Shown here: positions 5,814 to 13,571 of the stretch, piece after piece
Layout: each line of letters opens with the position of its first letter
How positions within the stretch are numbered: position 1 is the stretch's first letter
Origin: an uncultured candidate division WPS-2 bacterium
GTDB lineage: Bacteria; Vulcanimicrobiota; Vulcanimicrobiia; Vulcanimicrobiales; Vulcanimicrobiaceae
Assembly (NCBI GenBank): GCA_937927945.1
Contig: CALEYW010000053.1
Span: 1-13,596 of the forward strand
Direction: 5' to 3'
DNA length: 13,596 nucleotides
The notes under the pieces: model-generated
The model's database searches: none
The model's input: only the letters and a program-made list of their open reading frames with translations
Told to the model about the DNA's origin: nothing
Translations under genes and position numbers: made by a program

Positions 5814-7610
5814 CTAGGAATCCGCGTCCGTTTCCCAGCCGAAGAGAAACGCTGCGTGGGACGGATCGGTCTGCGGCGGCAGGCGGTTCCACTCGGCCCA
5901 CTCCGGCATCATCCAGCGCTGGTTGACGGAGTACCGCAGCAATCGTTTGCGCGCGATCGTTCCGTTTGCGGACTCCTCGAGCCGCTGCGAGTCATGCCCT
6001 TCACCGTAGAGGATGCTCGTGCCCATGGGTCGTCCGTAAAACGCTTCGAAAGCCGCACGCATAACCTCATCGGAGTTTCCGTAGGAATTCACGAATACGG
6101 CGATGCCGTCGGTTACAACCAATGGCAGTCGCCGGCCGTCGTGCGACTCCCCCCAAAGATGGACCGCGCAGCGAGCGTGGGGCTCCCCAAGAAACACGTC
6201 GTCGCGCACGAAGACGGTTTGCTTCGAGCCTGCGATCGGCACCGGAGCATTGATCGGCACGTACTCCGTGGTTTGGAAGAAATGATCGAGGTAGCCGGTC
6301 TGCTCGCGATTGGCGAGCGGATTGAAGACCATTGTGCGCGTACTGCCCCACCGCTCCCGGACCAAGGCGACAACGCCCGGATCCTTCTCAGACGTGAGAT
6401 CCACGATCCCTTCGTACTGCGCGAGCAGTGCGGCGTCAACCTCGTGCGGCATTACGACGTCGGCTTGCGGGGCGAAGAGCCGCATTCGGTAGAGCAGCGT
6501 TTCGCGAAGAAGTTCGAGATGCCAATCGCCGCTTCGCGATCCGAACTGCTGTGCGAAATCGTCGACGATGAGCAGTACGCGCGGGAGCGGCTCGGGCGGA
6601 GCCGTCTTCAACGACGTCAGGTAGTGTTCTGCGATCCGCGCTTTCCGATCACCCCAACGTGCGCTCGGGAAAAGAAACGACCCCTCGAACGGCTCGTTCC
6701 AGCTGTAGATAAAGATCAACGCCGGATCGGCTGCTGCCGCGAGCCAGGCCGGTTCTTCCACATACCGCGGATCGAGCCGCAGAACCCGCATCGACTGATA
6801 GCGTTGAAGCACGTACAGGTTGTCGAACCCGAAGTTCCACGTCACGCTGTCGTGCGAAAACTGGCTCTGAGGCGTGTCGAGAACGAAGTTGTACGGAGTG
6901 AAGTGTTCGCGATGATGCAGGAACAGATGCTCTTGGGACACGCGGTTGGTGCACGACCAGTAAAACTTGAACTTCTTCCCGATCAGCGCCGTCATGGCCG
7001 CGATGAGGACTTCCGCGAACTTCGACCAACGAGCCGGATCCGGGTCTTCGTCGCTAAACCCGTACCCGAAGACAAAGATAACCACGTCGCCGTTGCGGTC
7101 CCGCGAAACCAGTTCGGGGGGTATGCGTTCATAGAATGCACGCAGGTCTCGGATCAAGAGGTGAACCGTGTCGAGATCGGCCTTGATGCGACCGGCGGAT
7201 AGGATCTCCGGGCGCCCGACGGCTTGATCGTAGACCTGGAACGACAGTTCGAGGTCGTAGTGCGGCGCAATCTTCATCCCGGTTCGTTGCAGGGCCTCGA
7301 CAGCGTTCGGTAATGGATACGAGTAAGGCTCTCCGCCTCCAGGCCCAACCGAGCTGAATTCCCAAGCGACGTTGTCGATTCCGATGCGGCGAATATATTC
7401 GAACTGCTTGGCGTAGAATTCCGTCGTCCCACGCTCTTCGAGCAGCGTTCCGACGGCCGGCCAGTCGAAGGGATCGGGGAATTCCCACTCGCGCCAGATC
7501 GGCTTCGAGAACCAGTCGAAGAACAGCAGGAACGCGGGCGGAGTCGAAGTCGTCACGTAGTCCATCGGTAGCGTTTCGTACCCGTATTTGAGGGCCGCAA
7601 GCGGACGCAC
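5814..7610 (-). CDS. WbsX/GH99-like TIM-barrel protein with extra C-terminal domain (598 aa)
   Basis: The first ~340 residues look like the WbsX family (often annotated as glycosyltransferase, structurally close to GH99 and GH71 glycosidases): FDWFSKPIWREW near 31-42, YAKQFEYIRRIGIDNVAWEF (66-85), MKIAPHYDLELSF (112-124), DVVIFVFGYG (175-184), and the diagnostic late strand IYSWNEPFEGSFLFPS (301-316). The usual family form is WNEW-x-EG; here Pro replaces the second Trp, while both Glu residues (306 and 309) are kept. Residues ~342-598 form a second domain starting PRVLLIVDDFAQQF, with alpha/beta character resembling a Rossmann or GATase-like fold. The GTG start follows an in-frame TAA by one codon and lacks a properly spaced ribosome site; an ATG at 7565 (residue 16) is the alternative. 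Probably trims or builds the glycan; direction of catalysis is unknown. Confidence 0.8.
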   Translation of the reverse strand: MRPLAALKYGYETLPMDYVTTSTPPAFLLFFDWFSKPIWREWEFPDPFDWPAVGTLLEERGTTEFYAKQFEYIRRIGIDNVAWEFSSVGPGGGEPYSYPLPNAVEALQRTGMKIAPHYDLELSFQVYDQAVGRPEILSAGRIKADLDTVHLLIRDLRAFYERIPPELVSRDRNGDVVIFVFGYGFSDEDPDPARWSKFAEVLIAAMTALIGKKFKFYWSCTNRVSQEHLFLHHREHFTPYNFVLDTPQSQFSHDSVTWNFGFDNLYVLQRYQSMRVLRLDPRYVEEPAWLAAAADPALIFIYSWNEPFEGSFLFPSARWGDRKARIAEHYLTSLKTAPPEPLPRVLLIVDDFAQQFGSRSGDWHLELLRETLLYRMRLFAPQADVVMPHEVDAALLAQYEGIVDLTSEKDPGVVALVRERWGSTRTMVFNPLANREQTGYLDHFFQTTEYVPINAPVPIAGSKQTVFVRDDVFLGEPHARCAVHLWGESHDGRRLPLVVTDGIAVFVNSYGNSDEVMRAAFEAFYGRPMGTSILYGEGHDSQRLEESANGTIARKRLLRYSVNQRWMMPEWAEWNRLPPQTDPSHAAFLFGWETDADS

Positions 7611-7670
7611 CTCTTACTGCTGCGGACGCGCGGTCTCTGCGCTTTTGCCGAGTACGTGACTACTGTGAGT

Positions 7671-8711
7671 CTATTGCCGTTTCGCCCCGGTTCCCTCGGG
7701 GGCATACATGAGCGCTTCGATCAGCGAGCGCGGGTAATAGCGCCCGCCCGCGGCGATGCTTCTGGCTTCGCGGTCGTTCTCATCGGCTTCCCAACGCGCG
7801 AGCATTTCGACGTCGAGCAGGACGTCGTGCTTGGGCCGACCGCACCAAAATGCGAACAGCGTCGAGTGAGGATGCTCGGCCAAGTAGCGCGCGTCGGCCT
7901 CCATGATCTTCCGCACGATCGGCTCGGATCCCTCGGGCTGCAAAGACTTCAGCGCTTCGTTGAACGTCAGCAGCGGATACGCCAGCGCGCCCCCGGTGGG
8001 CCGGAAATGTTCGACGGTGAAGTAGCGCAAGAAAATTTCCAGCAAGAGTTCGGAGTGCACCGCTTCGCTTGGGTCGATTGCGATTCCGGTCGGAAGGTGC
8101 GGGTAGGCCAATTGTTGGCGCCCCTCCTCTGGAAGCGCCGAATTGAGCTTCCAACAGGCTTCCCATTGCGGCCACGGGTACTGATTCCGATGTGCGCCGA
8201 CGTAGTCGTAGTTGACGAAATACCCGTCGGGCGTCAGCGCACGACAGCAGGCCCGCAGGACGCGATCGAGGTTTGCGATGTGGTGCCCCGCCGCATTGTT
8301 GACGACGAGGTCGTACCGGTCGTCGGGAAGCACGCCGCTGTTCGTATCCATGCAGACGTAGCGCAGCGGAAGTCCTTTTGACGCCTCGCGCGCCGTTGCG
8401 AGCAAATTTTCGGAGATGTCGATGCCGACGCCGCTGTCGATGATCCCGTGCTCGAGAAACTGCCGTTCGATGTGGCCGTCCCCGCAGTTCAGGAACAGCG
8501 CGCGGCCGAAGCGCCGCCCGCTCGTTACGTCGTCGTGAAAATACGAGAACCATTCCTGGTCCGACCGCCCGGTGACACGCCGGTTGATCTCCGCGCGAAC
8601 GAACGCGATTTCGTTCCAATACCCGCTGCCGTAGTAGCAGTCAGAGCGTCGCGGCCCAATCGGTTCCGTACCGGTCCCGTCAGGAACGTGCGTTTGCCTG
8701 TCGCCTGCCAT
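7671..8711 (-). CDS. SAM-dependent methyltransferase of glycan-locus type (346 aa)
   Basis: Class I methyltransferase. Motif I is ALFLNCGDGHIERQF (71-85), strand 2 ends VGIDIS (95-100), and YDLVVNNAAGHHI (133-145) forms the region around strand 4. A family-specific block follows: FVNYDYVGAHRNQYPW (165-180), YPHLPTGIAIDPSEAVHSELLLE (203-225) and GGALAYPLLTFNEAL (240-254), which I recall as conserved in methyltransferases of bacterial polysaccharide clusters. The N-terminal DCYYGSGYWNEIAFVRAEINRRVTG (24-48) also belongs to this group. Probably O- or N-methylates a sugar. It starts 9 nt after the upstream fusion gene stop, with no strong ribosome site, consistent with translational coupling. The substrate is not deducible. 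Confidence 0.88.
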   Translation of the reverse strand: MAGDRQTHVPDGTGTEPIGPRRSDCYYGSGYWNEIAFVRAEINRRVTGRSDQEWFSYFHDDVTSGRRFGRALFLNCGDGHIERQFLEHGIIDSGVGIDISENLLATAREASKGLPLRYVCMDTNSGVLPDDRYDLVVNNAAGHHIANLDRVLRACCRALTPDGYFVNYDYVGAHRNQYPWPQWEACWKLNSALPEEGRQQLAYPHLPTGIAIDPSEAVHSELLLEIFLRYFTVEHFRPTGGALAYPLLTFNEALKSLQPEGSEPIVRKIMEADARYLAEHPHSTLFAFWCGRPKHDVLLDVEMLARWEADENDREARSIAAGGRYYPRSLIEALMYAPEGTGAKRQ

Positions 8712-8720
8712 GCGCCCGCG

Positions 8721-11282
8721 CTATGTCGCCAAGACGCCGGTGCGAGCAGCCAGTTGAAAGGGACGAGGAACCGTCGCCGATCCCGGACGGAGAAACGTTT
8801 CGAGCCGGTCAGCGAACGCGGCCGCATCGTACCCTCGCGCGGCCTCCCGGGCGCGGTCGCGCATGGCGTCGCTCGCGTTTGACGGCTGGTCGAGCAGCCG
8901 CCGGTTGTGTTCGACCAATTCGTCGATCGTACGCCAGTGAAACCCGGTTACGCCATTCGCAACGATCTCGGTCGGACCACCCTCGGCATATACGAGCGGG
9001 ATCGCGCCAGACGACATCGCCTCGACCACGGAGATCCCGAAGTGCTCCATGCGCTCCGGAAGCAGCGTCGTGCTCTGCCCGTATCCCGTCGCGTGCCAAT
9101 AGAACGACGAGCTCGCGTAGAGGTCGCGGACCGTGTTGGGCGCGGCGTTGAGGTGGAAGTAGACGGGCAACCCCTGCGCGCGTCGGAGGACCTTGAGGTA
9201 GAAGTCTCGTGACGCCGGGTCGGCGGAGACGGTCCCCAGCAGATGCAGCTCAAGGTCCATCCGGCCGGAGCGCTCGACGAGCTCGCGAAACGCGTCGACG
9301 ATCGTGTCCTGCCGCTTGCAATGGCCGCCCGGATGGAAGCGTCCCACATTGAGGATGCGGCCGGGGACGCGCACGGCGGTACCCGCGTCGTCGTACATCG
9401 GACAGGAAGGCGGTAGCACCGTCACGCGCGGGACGCGCGCGGCCACAGCGCGCGCTCGCTCGGCAAAATGGCGTGCGGCAAACTCGGAATAAACCACGAC
9501 GTCCTCGTAGTTTTCGAGCCAGCCCCACGCGTCGGCAATGTGGTTCGGGTGCATCGGGAACGGGAACTGACACACGAATATTCGCCGACGGCCGATCGCC
9601 GTACGCGGCGGCAGCACTTCGTTCCCCATCGCGATGAACAGTTCGCAGTCGGTGAAGCGAGACAGCGACGAGAGCGGTTCGAAACGCACGCGCGACAGAT
9701 CGATATCCAGCTCGGCGGCGAGCGTGCGCTGACGATACGTACTGTAGCGCTCCGGCGTGATGACGAAGGTTCGGTAATGCTGCGAGAGCAGTTGTGCGAT
9801 CGTCAGCAGATACCGCTCGCCACCGCCAGGGACCAGCGCGTACGGGGTGTAGAGCACCGCCGTCTCCGCAAACGGCGGCTGCACGTCGACGAGCTTCGGC
9901 GGCAGTGCCACGCGCGAGGCGGCAATATTGTGGCGCGACTCGATATACGGGCCCCAACGCGAGATGAATTTCTCGCGATTGATCTGGACAACGGTATTGA
10001 GTCGAAGGCCGTGCGAAGCGTCGGAGGATGTCGCGTTTTCGATGTGCGTCACAACGGCGTCGGCGCAGTAGTACGTACGTTTGCCGATCAGCTCGAGCTT
10101 CAGGCACAGATCGACGTCCTCATAATACGCCGGATCCCAGGTCAGATCGAAACCGCCGACCTCATCGAACAGAGCCCGCGGCATCAGGACGCACGCTGCC
10201 GAGACGTAGTCGACCGGCTGTGTCACGGCGAACCGTCCCGGCTGATCGCCGAGAAACTTTCCGCGCTGGGTGACCGTGCCGCACGAACTGATCAGCGCGC
10301 CGCATTCCTGGAGCCGTCCGTCGGGATAGATGAATTTCGGACCCACCGCTCCGGCGTCAGGATGCCGATCGAGAACCCGCGTCAGCGAGCTCACGGCGTC
10401 GTTGTTGACGAACGCGTCGTTGTTGAGAAACAGCAGCAGCCGGCCCCGTGAGGCTTCGACGCCGATGTTGTTCCCTTCGCCGAAGTAGCGATTGGTGCTC
10501 AGCCTGACGATCTTGACCCAGTGCGGCAATCCGATCACGAGCTGCGCGAAATCGTCGGGGTGGCTCCCATTGTCTACCACCACGATCTCGCACGGGACCG
10601 AACGCGTATCGTCGATCAGATCGACGACGCATTGAAGCGTGAGCAGGCTTTTGTTCAGGTTGAGAATGATCGCCGAGACTTCCGGTCGCTCCGCGAAGCC
10701 ACTCGGTGCGGTGGAGCTCGCGGCCTTCGCGCGACGCAGGAAATCGACCAGCGGGTTGTTCGGCTTCGTGAGTCCTCGGCGCAACGCGTACGCTTCCGCG
10801 TCGAAGAGCGGGTGCGGTCGTCGGTGCAGCTCGCGGCCACCGAACGCTGCGTAATGGATCAGCGGGTTCATCCCGATCTGCACGACGTCGGGAGAGCGCT
10901 CCAGGTAGAACGACGAGACGAAGAAGAGGTTCGGATCCCAGCCGTGGCGCCAGCCCGAGACGAGATAGTGGACGAACGGGTTCGTGTCGTCGAGGGCGTC
11001 GCCATATCGACCGACATAGAACGACGTATCGAACAAGGCGTGCGGGTCGAGCCCCGCAGCGGCGCCCATTTCGAGGTAATGCGTGATCGGATCGACGTCG
11101 CCGGCATCCAGATCCGGCGCCTGTTCTTTGTAGAACGCTACGTCGAATAAAGGATGAGGATTGCGGTTTTCGCGCCACCCGACGGTTGCGAAGTGCTCGT
11201 ACGCATCGCCGGCGAAGCCTGGACCACCGTTCCGATACCATTGCTCGTCGAACAGCGTCTCCCGAACATCGGGTCCTTCCAT
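8721..11282 (-). CDS. Bifunctional GT2-GT4 glycosyltransferase with N-terminal FDxxFY repeats (853 aa)
   Basis: Numbered from the chosen ATG. Residues ~11-190 hold five degenerate repeats of about 37 residues, beginning FD/FV at 11, 46, 84, 121 and 160, each with FD-x2-[WF]Y, a PD or similar turn, P-x2-HY and G-W-x-PHPLF; such repeats precede glycosyltransferase domains in many bacteria. Residues ~199-446 are a GT2 domain: VSAIILNLN, VVVDNGS (237-239), LFLNNDA (287-290), and YEDVDLC (387-393). Residues ~472-835 are a GT4 domain (GT-B fold): PGGGERYLL (486-493), ILNVGRFHPGGHCKRQD with K656, and E746-H-F-G-I-S-V-V-E754, the EX7E motif. Two different linkages are expected. I prefer the ATG at 11282 (GGGAG 10 nt upstream) over a TTG at 11324 that is 4 nt past the previous stop and lacks a ribosome site. 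Confidence 0.93.
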   Translation of the reverse strand: MEGPDVRETLFDEQWYRNGGPGFAGDAYEHFATVGWRENRNPHPLFDVAFYKEQAPDLDAGDVDPITHYLEMGAAAGLDPHALFDTSFYVGRYGDALDDTNPFVHYLVSGWRHGWDPNLFFVSSFYLERSPDVVQIGMNPLIHYAAFGGRELHRRPHPLFDAEAYALRRGLTKPNNPLVDFLRRAKAASSTAPSGFAERPEVSAIILNLNKSLLTLQCVVDLIDDTRSVPCEIVVVDNGSHPDDFAQLVIGLPHWVKIVRLSTNRYFGEGNNIGVEASRGRLLLFLNNDAFVNNDAVSSLTRVLDRHPDAGAVGPKFIYPDGRLQECGALISSCGTVTQRGKFLGDQPGRFAVTQPVDYVSAACVLMPRALFDEVGGFDLTWDPAYYEDVDLCLKLELIGKRTYYCADAVVTHIENATSSDASHGLRLNTVVQINREKFISRWGPYIESRHNIAASRVALPPKLVDVQPPFAETAVLYTPYALVPGGGERYLLTIAQLLSQHYRTFVITPERYSTYRQRTLAAELDIDLSRVRFEPLSSLSRFTDCELFIAMGNEVLPPRTAIGRRRIFVCQFPFPMHPNHIADAWGWLENYEDVVVYSEFAARHFAERARAVAARVPRVTVLPPSCPMYDDAGTAVRVPGRILNVGRFHPGGHCKRQDTIVDAFRELVERSGRMDLELHLLGTVSADPASRDFYLKVLRRAQGLPVYFHLNAAPNTVRDLYASSSFYWHATGYGQSTTLLPERMEHFGISVVEAMSSGAIPLVYAEGGPTEIVANGVTGFHWRTIDELVEHNRRLLDQPSNASDAMRDRAREAARGYDAAAFADRLETFLRPGSATVPRPFQLAARTGVLAT

Positions 11283-11328
11283 AGCGGGAGCTCTCCCTGG
11301 TCCTAAGCCTTCGGGCAGGTGCAAAGCG

Positions 11329-12882
11329 TCAGCGGCGAATGAGCCTTACGACTCGCCGCAGAGGCGCTGTCAGCTTCCAGGAGTGCGAGGCCAGCACCTG
11401 GCGCAGCGCCAAGCTGTCCTGTTCAGCGCGTTCGGCGGCTTCGGCGAGGGCGCGAATTTCGTCTCGCAGAGCGGCGGCGGCCGGCTCCGACCGATCTCGT
11501 TCGTGCTGCAAACTCGTGACGAGGACCGCGACTTTGCGCCCCTCGGCAGCGGCGGCGGCTCGAGCCTCCGCCAACTGCTGCATAAAGCCGGCAACGCGCT
11601 CACGCTCCAGATTGGCTTCCGCGTTCGCAACCACGACCGACCCTCTCGTGCGCTGCAATTCGATGCGGGTGTCGTCCAGCTCGCGCTGCAGCCGCGCTGC
11701 GGCCTGGCCCGCCGCGGCGATGGCCGCCTCCCGCTCCCCCAACAGACGCGCGACGTCGTCGGCGTGAGCGGCGCACGCGCGGACCGCGCCGTCTCGCTCA
11801 GCACGCAGCGACGCGAGCTCGGCGTCGTACTCGGCGCGAAGCCGAGCCAGGTCCGCATCGTGGTCGGCACGCTCGCCGCGCTGCGCCGCCAGCTCGACCT
11901 CGTATCCGGCGCGCACCGCGTCAGATGCGGCGTCGGCCTGCTCGCGGAGCCGTTCGATCTCGGCTTCTAAGTTGGCCACGCGCCGGTCTGCTGCCGCGAG
12001 ATCGTCGTCGCTGCCGGGGCCGAGCGCCGGCGGCAGGCGCGCAGTCCGATGGATCGCTCCGCCGTTCGCCTCTGTCAACGCGGGCTGCGATCGGTCGGGC
12101 AGCGCGCGCCTGGCTTGCGCTCGGAGCGCCTCGAGCTCCGTCCAGAGGTCCTCCAGCAGATCGTCGCCCGCGTCGACGTAGGCGGACGACACGTCGACGA
12201 TTGCGAGCGGCTCGTCGGAACAGACCGCGACGAAGTACATCGGATTGTTCAGGGTGGGCAGTCCGGCCGCGAGGTGCTGCGCTCCGCCGTTGAACCAGGC
12301 GGGAGCATTGCAAACGGCGCCCGCTAGCGGATGAATCAACGACGAGGCGGCGAGACGCTGGCCGTAAATCGCGACGTGGCGAAAGCGCCGGATCAGCAAA
12401 TCGCGCAGCTCTGAGAAGTAGAGCTCCTTGACGTGAAATGGGTTGCTAAAGTTGGGGATGTCGGAATAGAGGAGTTTATTCGGCGAGGAGATGACCACGA
12501 CTCCGCCCGGTACGAGGACGCGGCGGAACTCGTCGAGCATGCGCTCGTGCTGATCGACGTGCTCTATCGTCTCGAACGATACGACAACGTCTACGGACCG
12601 GTCGGCCAGCGGAACGTCGGTCACGGAACCCCGCTGGAAGCGCAGATTCGAAGCGTAGTACGCAGCGCGGGCGTGTTCGACCGTTCGCTCGTCGATGTCG
12701 ACACCGAAGACTTCCGCCGCCACCCGGGCCAGCAGCGCCGAACCGTAGCCTTCGCCCGAGGCGATGTCGAGGACCCGTTTCTCGGCGCAGAAGCGCGCCG
12801 CGACCGCGTAGCGGTGGAGATGTTCGTAGTAGATCTGGCCGCGGAGCGACGGCACGTACCGCTCGCCGGTGAATTCCATCAT
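11329..12882 (-). CDS. SAM-dependent methyltransferase with long C-terminal coiled coil (517 aa)
   Basis: Residues 1-~225 are a class I methyltransferase: FTGERYVP near the start, HLHRY (21-25), motif I VLDIASGEGYGSALLA (37-52), VFGVDID (58-64), VVVSFETIEHVDQ (99-111), LVPGGVVVISSPN (123-135). A linker leads to about 200 residues (298-497) of nearly continuous coiled coil, rich in Ala, Glu, Arg and Leu with heptads such as LARLRAEYDAELASLRAERD. The protein ends HSWKLTAPLRRVVRLIRR, a basic amphipathic tail carrying the SW-[RK]-LT-x-PLR motif common at the ends of glycan-locus proteins, likely membrane- or partner-binding. Its neighbour is a multi-domain glycosyltransferase. Likely a sugar methylase that may also act as a chain terminator or scaffold. 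Start: first of two ATGs, with weak AGG upstream. Confidence 0.92.
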   Translation of the reverse strand: MMEFTGERYVPSLRGQIYYEHLHRYAVAARFCAEKRVLDIASGEGYGSALLARVAAEVFGVDIDERTVEHARAAYYASNLRFQRGSVTDVPLADRSVDVVVSFETIEHVDQHERMLDEFRRVLVPGGVVVISSPNKLLYSDIPNFSNPFHVKELYFSELRDLLIRRFRHVAIYGQRLAASSLIHPLAGAVCNAPAWFNGGAQHLAAGLPTLNNPMYFVAVCSDEPLAIVDVSSAYVDAGDDLLEDLWTELEALRAQARRALPDRSQPALTEANGGAIHRTARLPPALGPGSDDDLAAADRRVANLEAEIERLREQADAASDAVRAGYEVELAAQRGERADHDADLARLRAEYDAELASLRAERDGAVRACAAHADDVARLLGEREAAIAAAGQAAARLQRELDDTRIELQRTRGSVVVANAEANLERERVAGFMQQLAEARAAAAAEGRKVAVLVTSLQHERDRSEPAAAALRDEIRALAEAAERAEQDSLALRQVLASHSWKLTAPLRRVVRLIRR

Positions 12883-12892
12883 CGGGACCTGC

Positions 12893-13210
12893 TCAGAGGA
12901 AGTCCGTGAAGTCGCGCAGCGCGCCGACTCCGACGGCCGTACCGCGATAACGGAATTTGACTTGCCGCGCCGCCGACATCCGGACCAGTCCGAACCGACG
13001 ACCGGGATCGTAAGGGATACGGAGCTTCGCGGGCATCGAGAACGGCGGACATCGCAGTCTCTTTGTCACGGGATGGCGTATCACTCCTGTCCCAACGGTA
13101 CTCCATAGTGACCGGAAGGCATCGCCGTGCACACCACACCGCAGATCCGCCCAGGCGGCTGGTCGGCCCAGCCGCGTCGCGTAGCGCTGATTCGTGGCTG
13201 GGCCGTTCAC
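12893..13210 (-). CDS. Hypothetical small ORF at the head of the gene run (105 aa)
   Basis: A GTG at 13210 has a near-perfect GGGAGG 7 nt upstream, and the frame runs 105 codons to a TGA that is 10 nt before the methyltransferase/coiled-coil gene. Third codon positions are G/C-biased, most clearly in the last 48 codons from an internal ATG at 13036. No domain is recognised: the protein is Arg-rich, with no membrane segment or signal peptide, and ends GVGALRDFTDFL. An imperfect alternative in another frame starts at an ATG near 13054 and overlaps the methyltransferase start by 4 nt. The 5' third contains a strong hairpin, which would be unusual in an ordinary gene. It may be a small protein, a degraded gene or a leader. 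Confidence 0.38.
   Translation of the reverse strand: MNGPATNQRYATRLGRPAAWADLRCGVHGDAFRSLWSTVGTGVIRHPVTKRLRCPPFSMPAKLRIPYDPGRRFGLVRMSAARQVKFRYRGTAVGVGALRDFTDFL
13164..13205. repeat. Strong inverted repeat (hairpin) in the leader region
   Basis: CGGCCCAGCC at 13164-13173 and GGCTGGGCCG at 13196-13205 are perfect 10-bp inverted repeats. The stem can be lengthened inward by three more pairs (one G-T) around a 16-nt loop. Nearby GGCTGG (13157-13162) can instead pair with CCAGCC (13168-13173), so two stems compete for the same strand. No T-run follows on either strand, so this is not a simple intrinsic terminator. Confidence 0.6.
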
Positions 13211-13494
13211 TCTGCCGCCTCCCGCGGCCCGACGCCGAGACGGGCTGGTTCCTCAACGCTCCGGATCTCGGCGCACCGTTCCGGGCGCATTTCCACGATT
13301 TCCCGGCACCGAGCCTTCTTCACCTCGGTTTTCTGCGCATCCTGACGGGATTGACTGGAAACTATGCCGCGCGGTAAATCTCGACTTCGTCGCGTTCTTT
13401 CCGACGACGGCGGTCACCTCACTCTATGTGCTCCGGGCGCTTCGGTGTTTCGTTCTTCAACAAAAAAGCGATCGCGGTGGTGTATTCGTTCCTT

Positions 13495-13524
13495 CCGATA
13501 CGGTTGGAGCGGAATCAGAGTCAA
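13495..13524 (-). promoter_or_regulatory. Candidate sigma70 promoter for the leftward gene run
   Basis: On the minus strand TTGACT (13524-13519) is followed after 18 nt by TATCGG (13500-13495). The -35 box matches five of six consensus positions; the -10 box is poorer. It points towards the glycan genes and would give a leader of roughly 280 nt before the small ORF at 13210 and about 600 nt before the methyltransferase gene. It is the best -35 element I found upstream of the run. Confidence 0.4.
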
Positions 13525-13561
13525 CTTTTTATACCGGATACTACTACTGTGTTAGTAAATG

Positions 13562-13570
13562 TGCTATACT
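13562..13570 (+). promoter_or_regulatory. Extended -10 promoter pointing right, out of the window
   Basis: TGCTATACT contains the extended TG-N motif at 13562-13564 and a five-of-six -10 box TATACT at 13565-13570. No recognisable -35 stands 15-19 nt upstream, which extended -10 promoters can tolerate. It faces away from the glycan genes, so a divergent gene probably begins beyond the right edge. Confidence 0.45.
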
Positions 13571-13571
13571 T

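Noticed and set aside
5856..7202. 448-codon open frame on the plus strand opposite the WbsX-like gene
   Set aside because: It is antisense to a gene with clear family motifs, contains no recognisable domain and is explained by high GC with few stop codons in the mirrored frame.
9468..10451. 327-codon plus-strand frame opposite the GT2-GT4 fusion
   Set aside because: Opposite strand carries the intact GT2 and GT4 motifs; the frame has no start context or domain.
10700..11300. DNA-level tandem repeat or CRISPR-like array in the repeat-coding region
   Set aside because: The periodicity is only at protein level (~37 residues) with strongly diverged nucleotides; no identical repeats or spacers.
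11282..11324. TTG start for the GT2-GT4 fusion, 14 codons upstream
   Set aside because: No ribosome binding site before it and the extra residues add nothing to the repeat domain; the ATG at 11282 has GGGAG upstream.
11161..11970. 269-codon plus-strand frame opposite the coiled-coil region
   Set aside because: Arises from the Ala/Arg/Glu-rich coding of the coiled coil on the other strand; composition biased and no motif.
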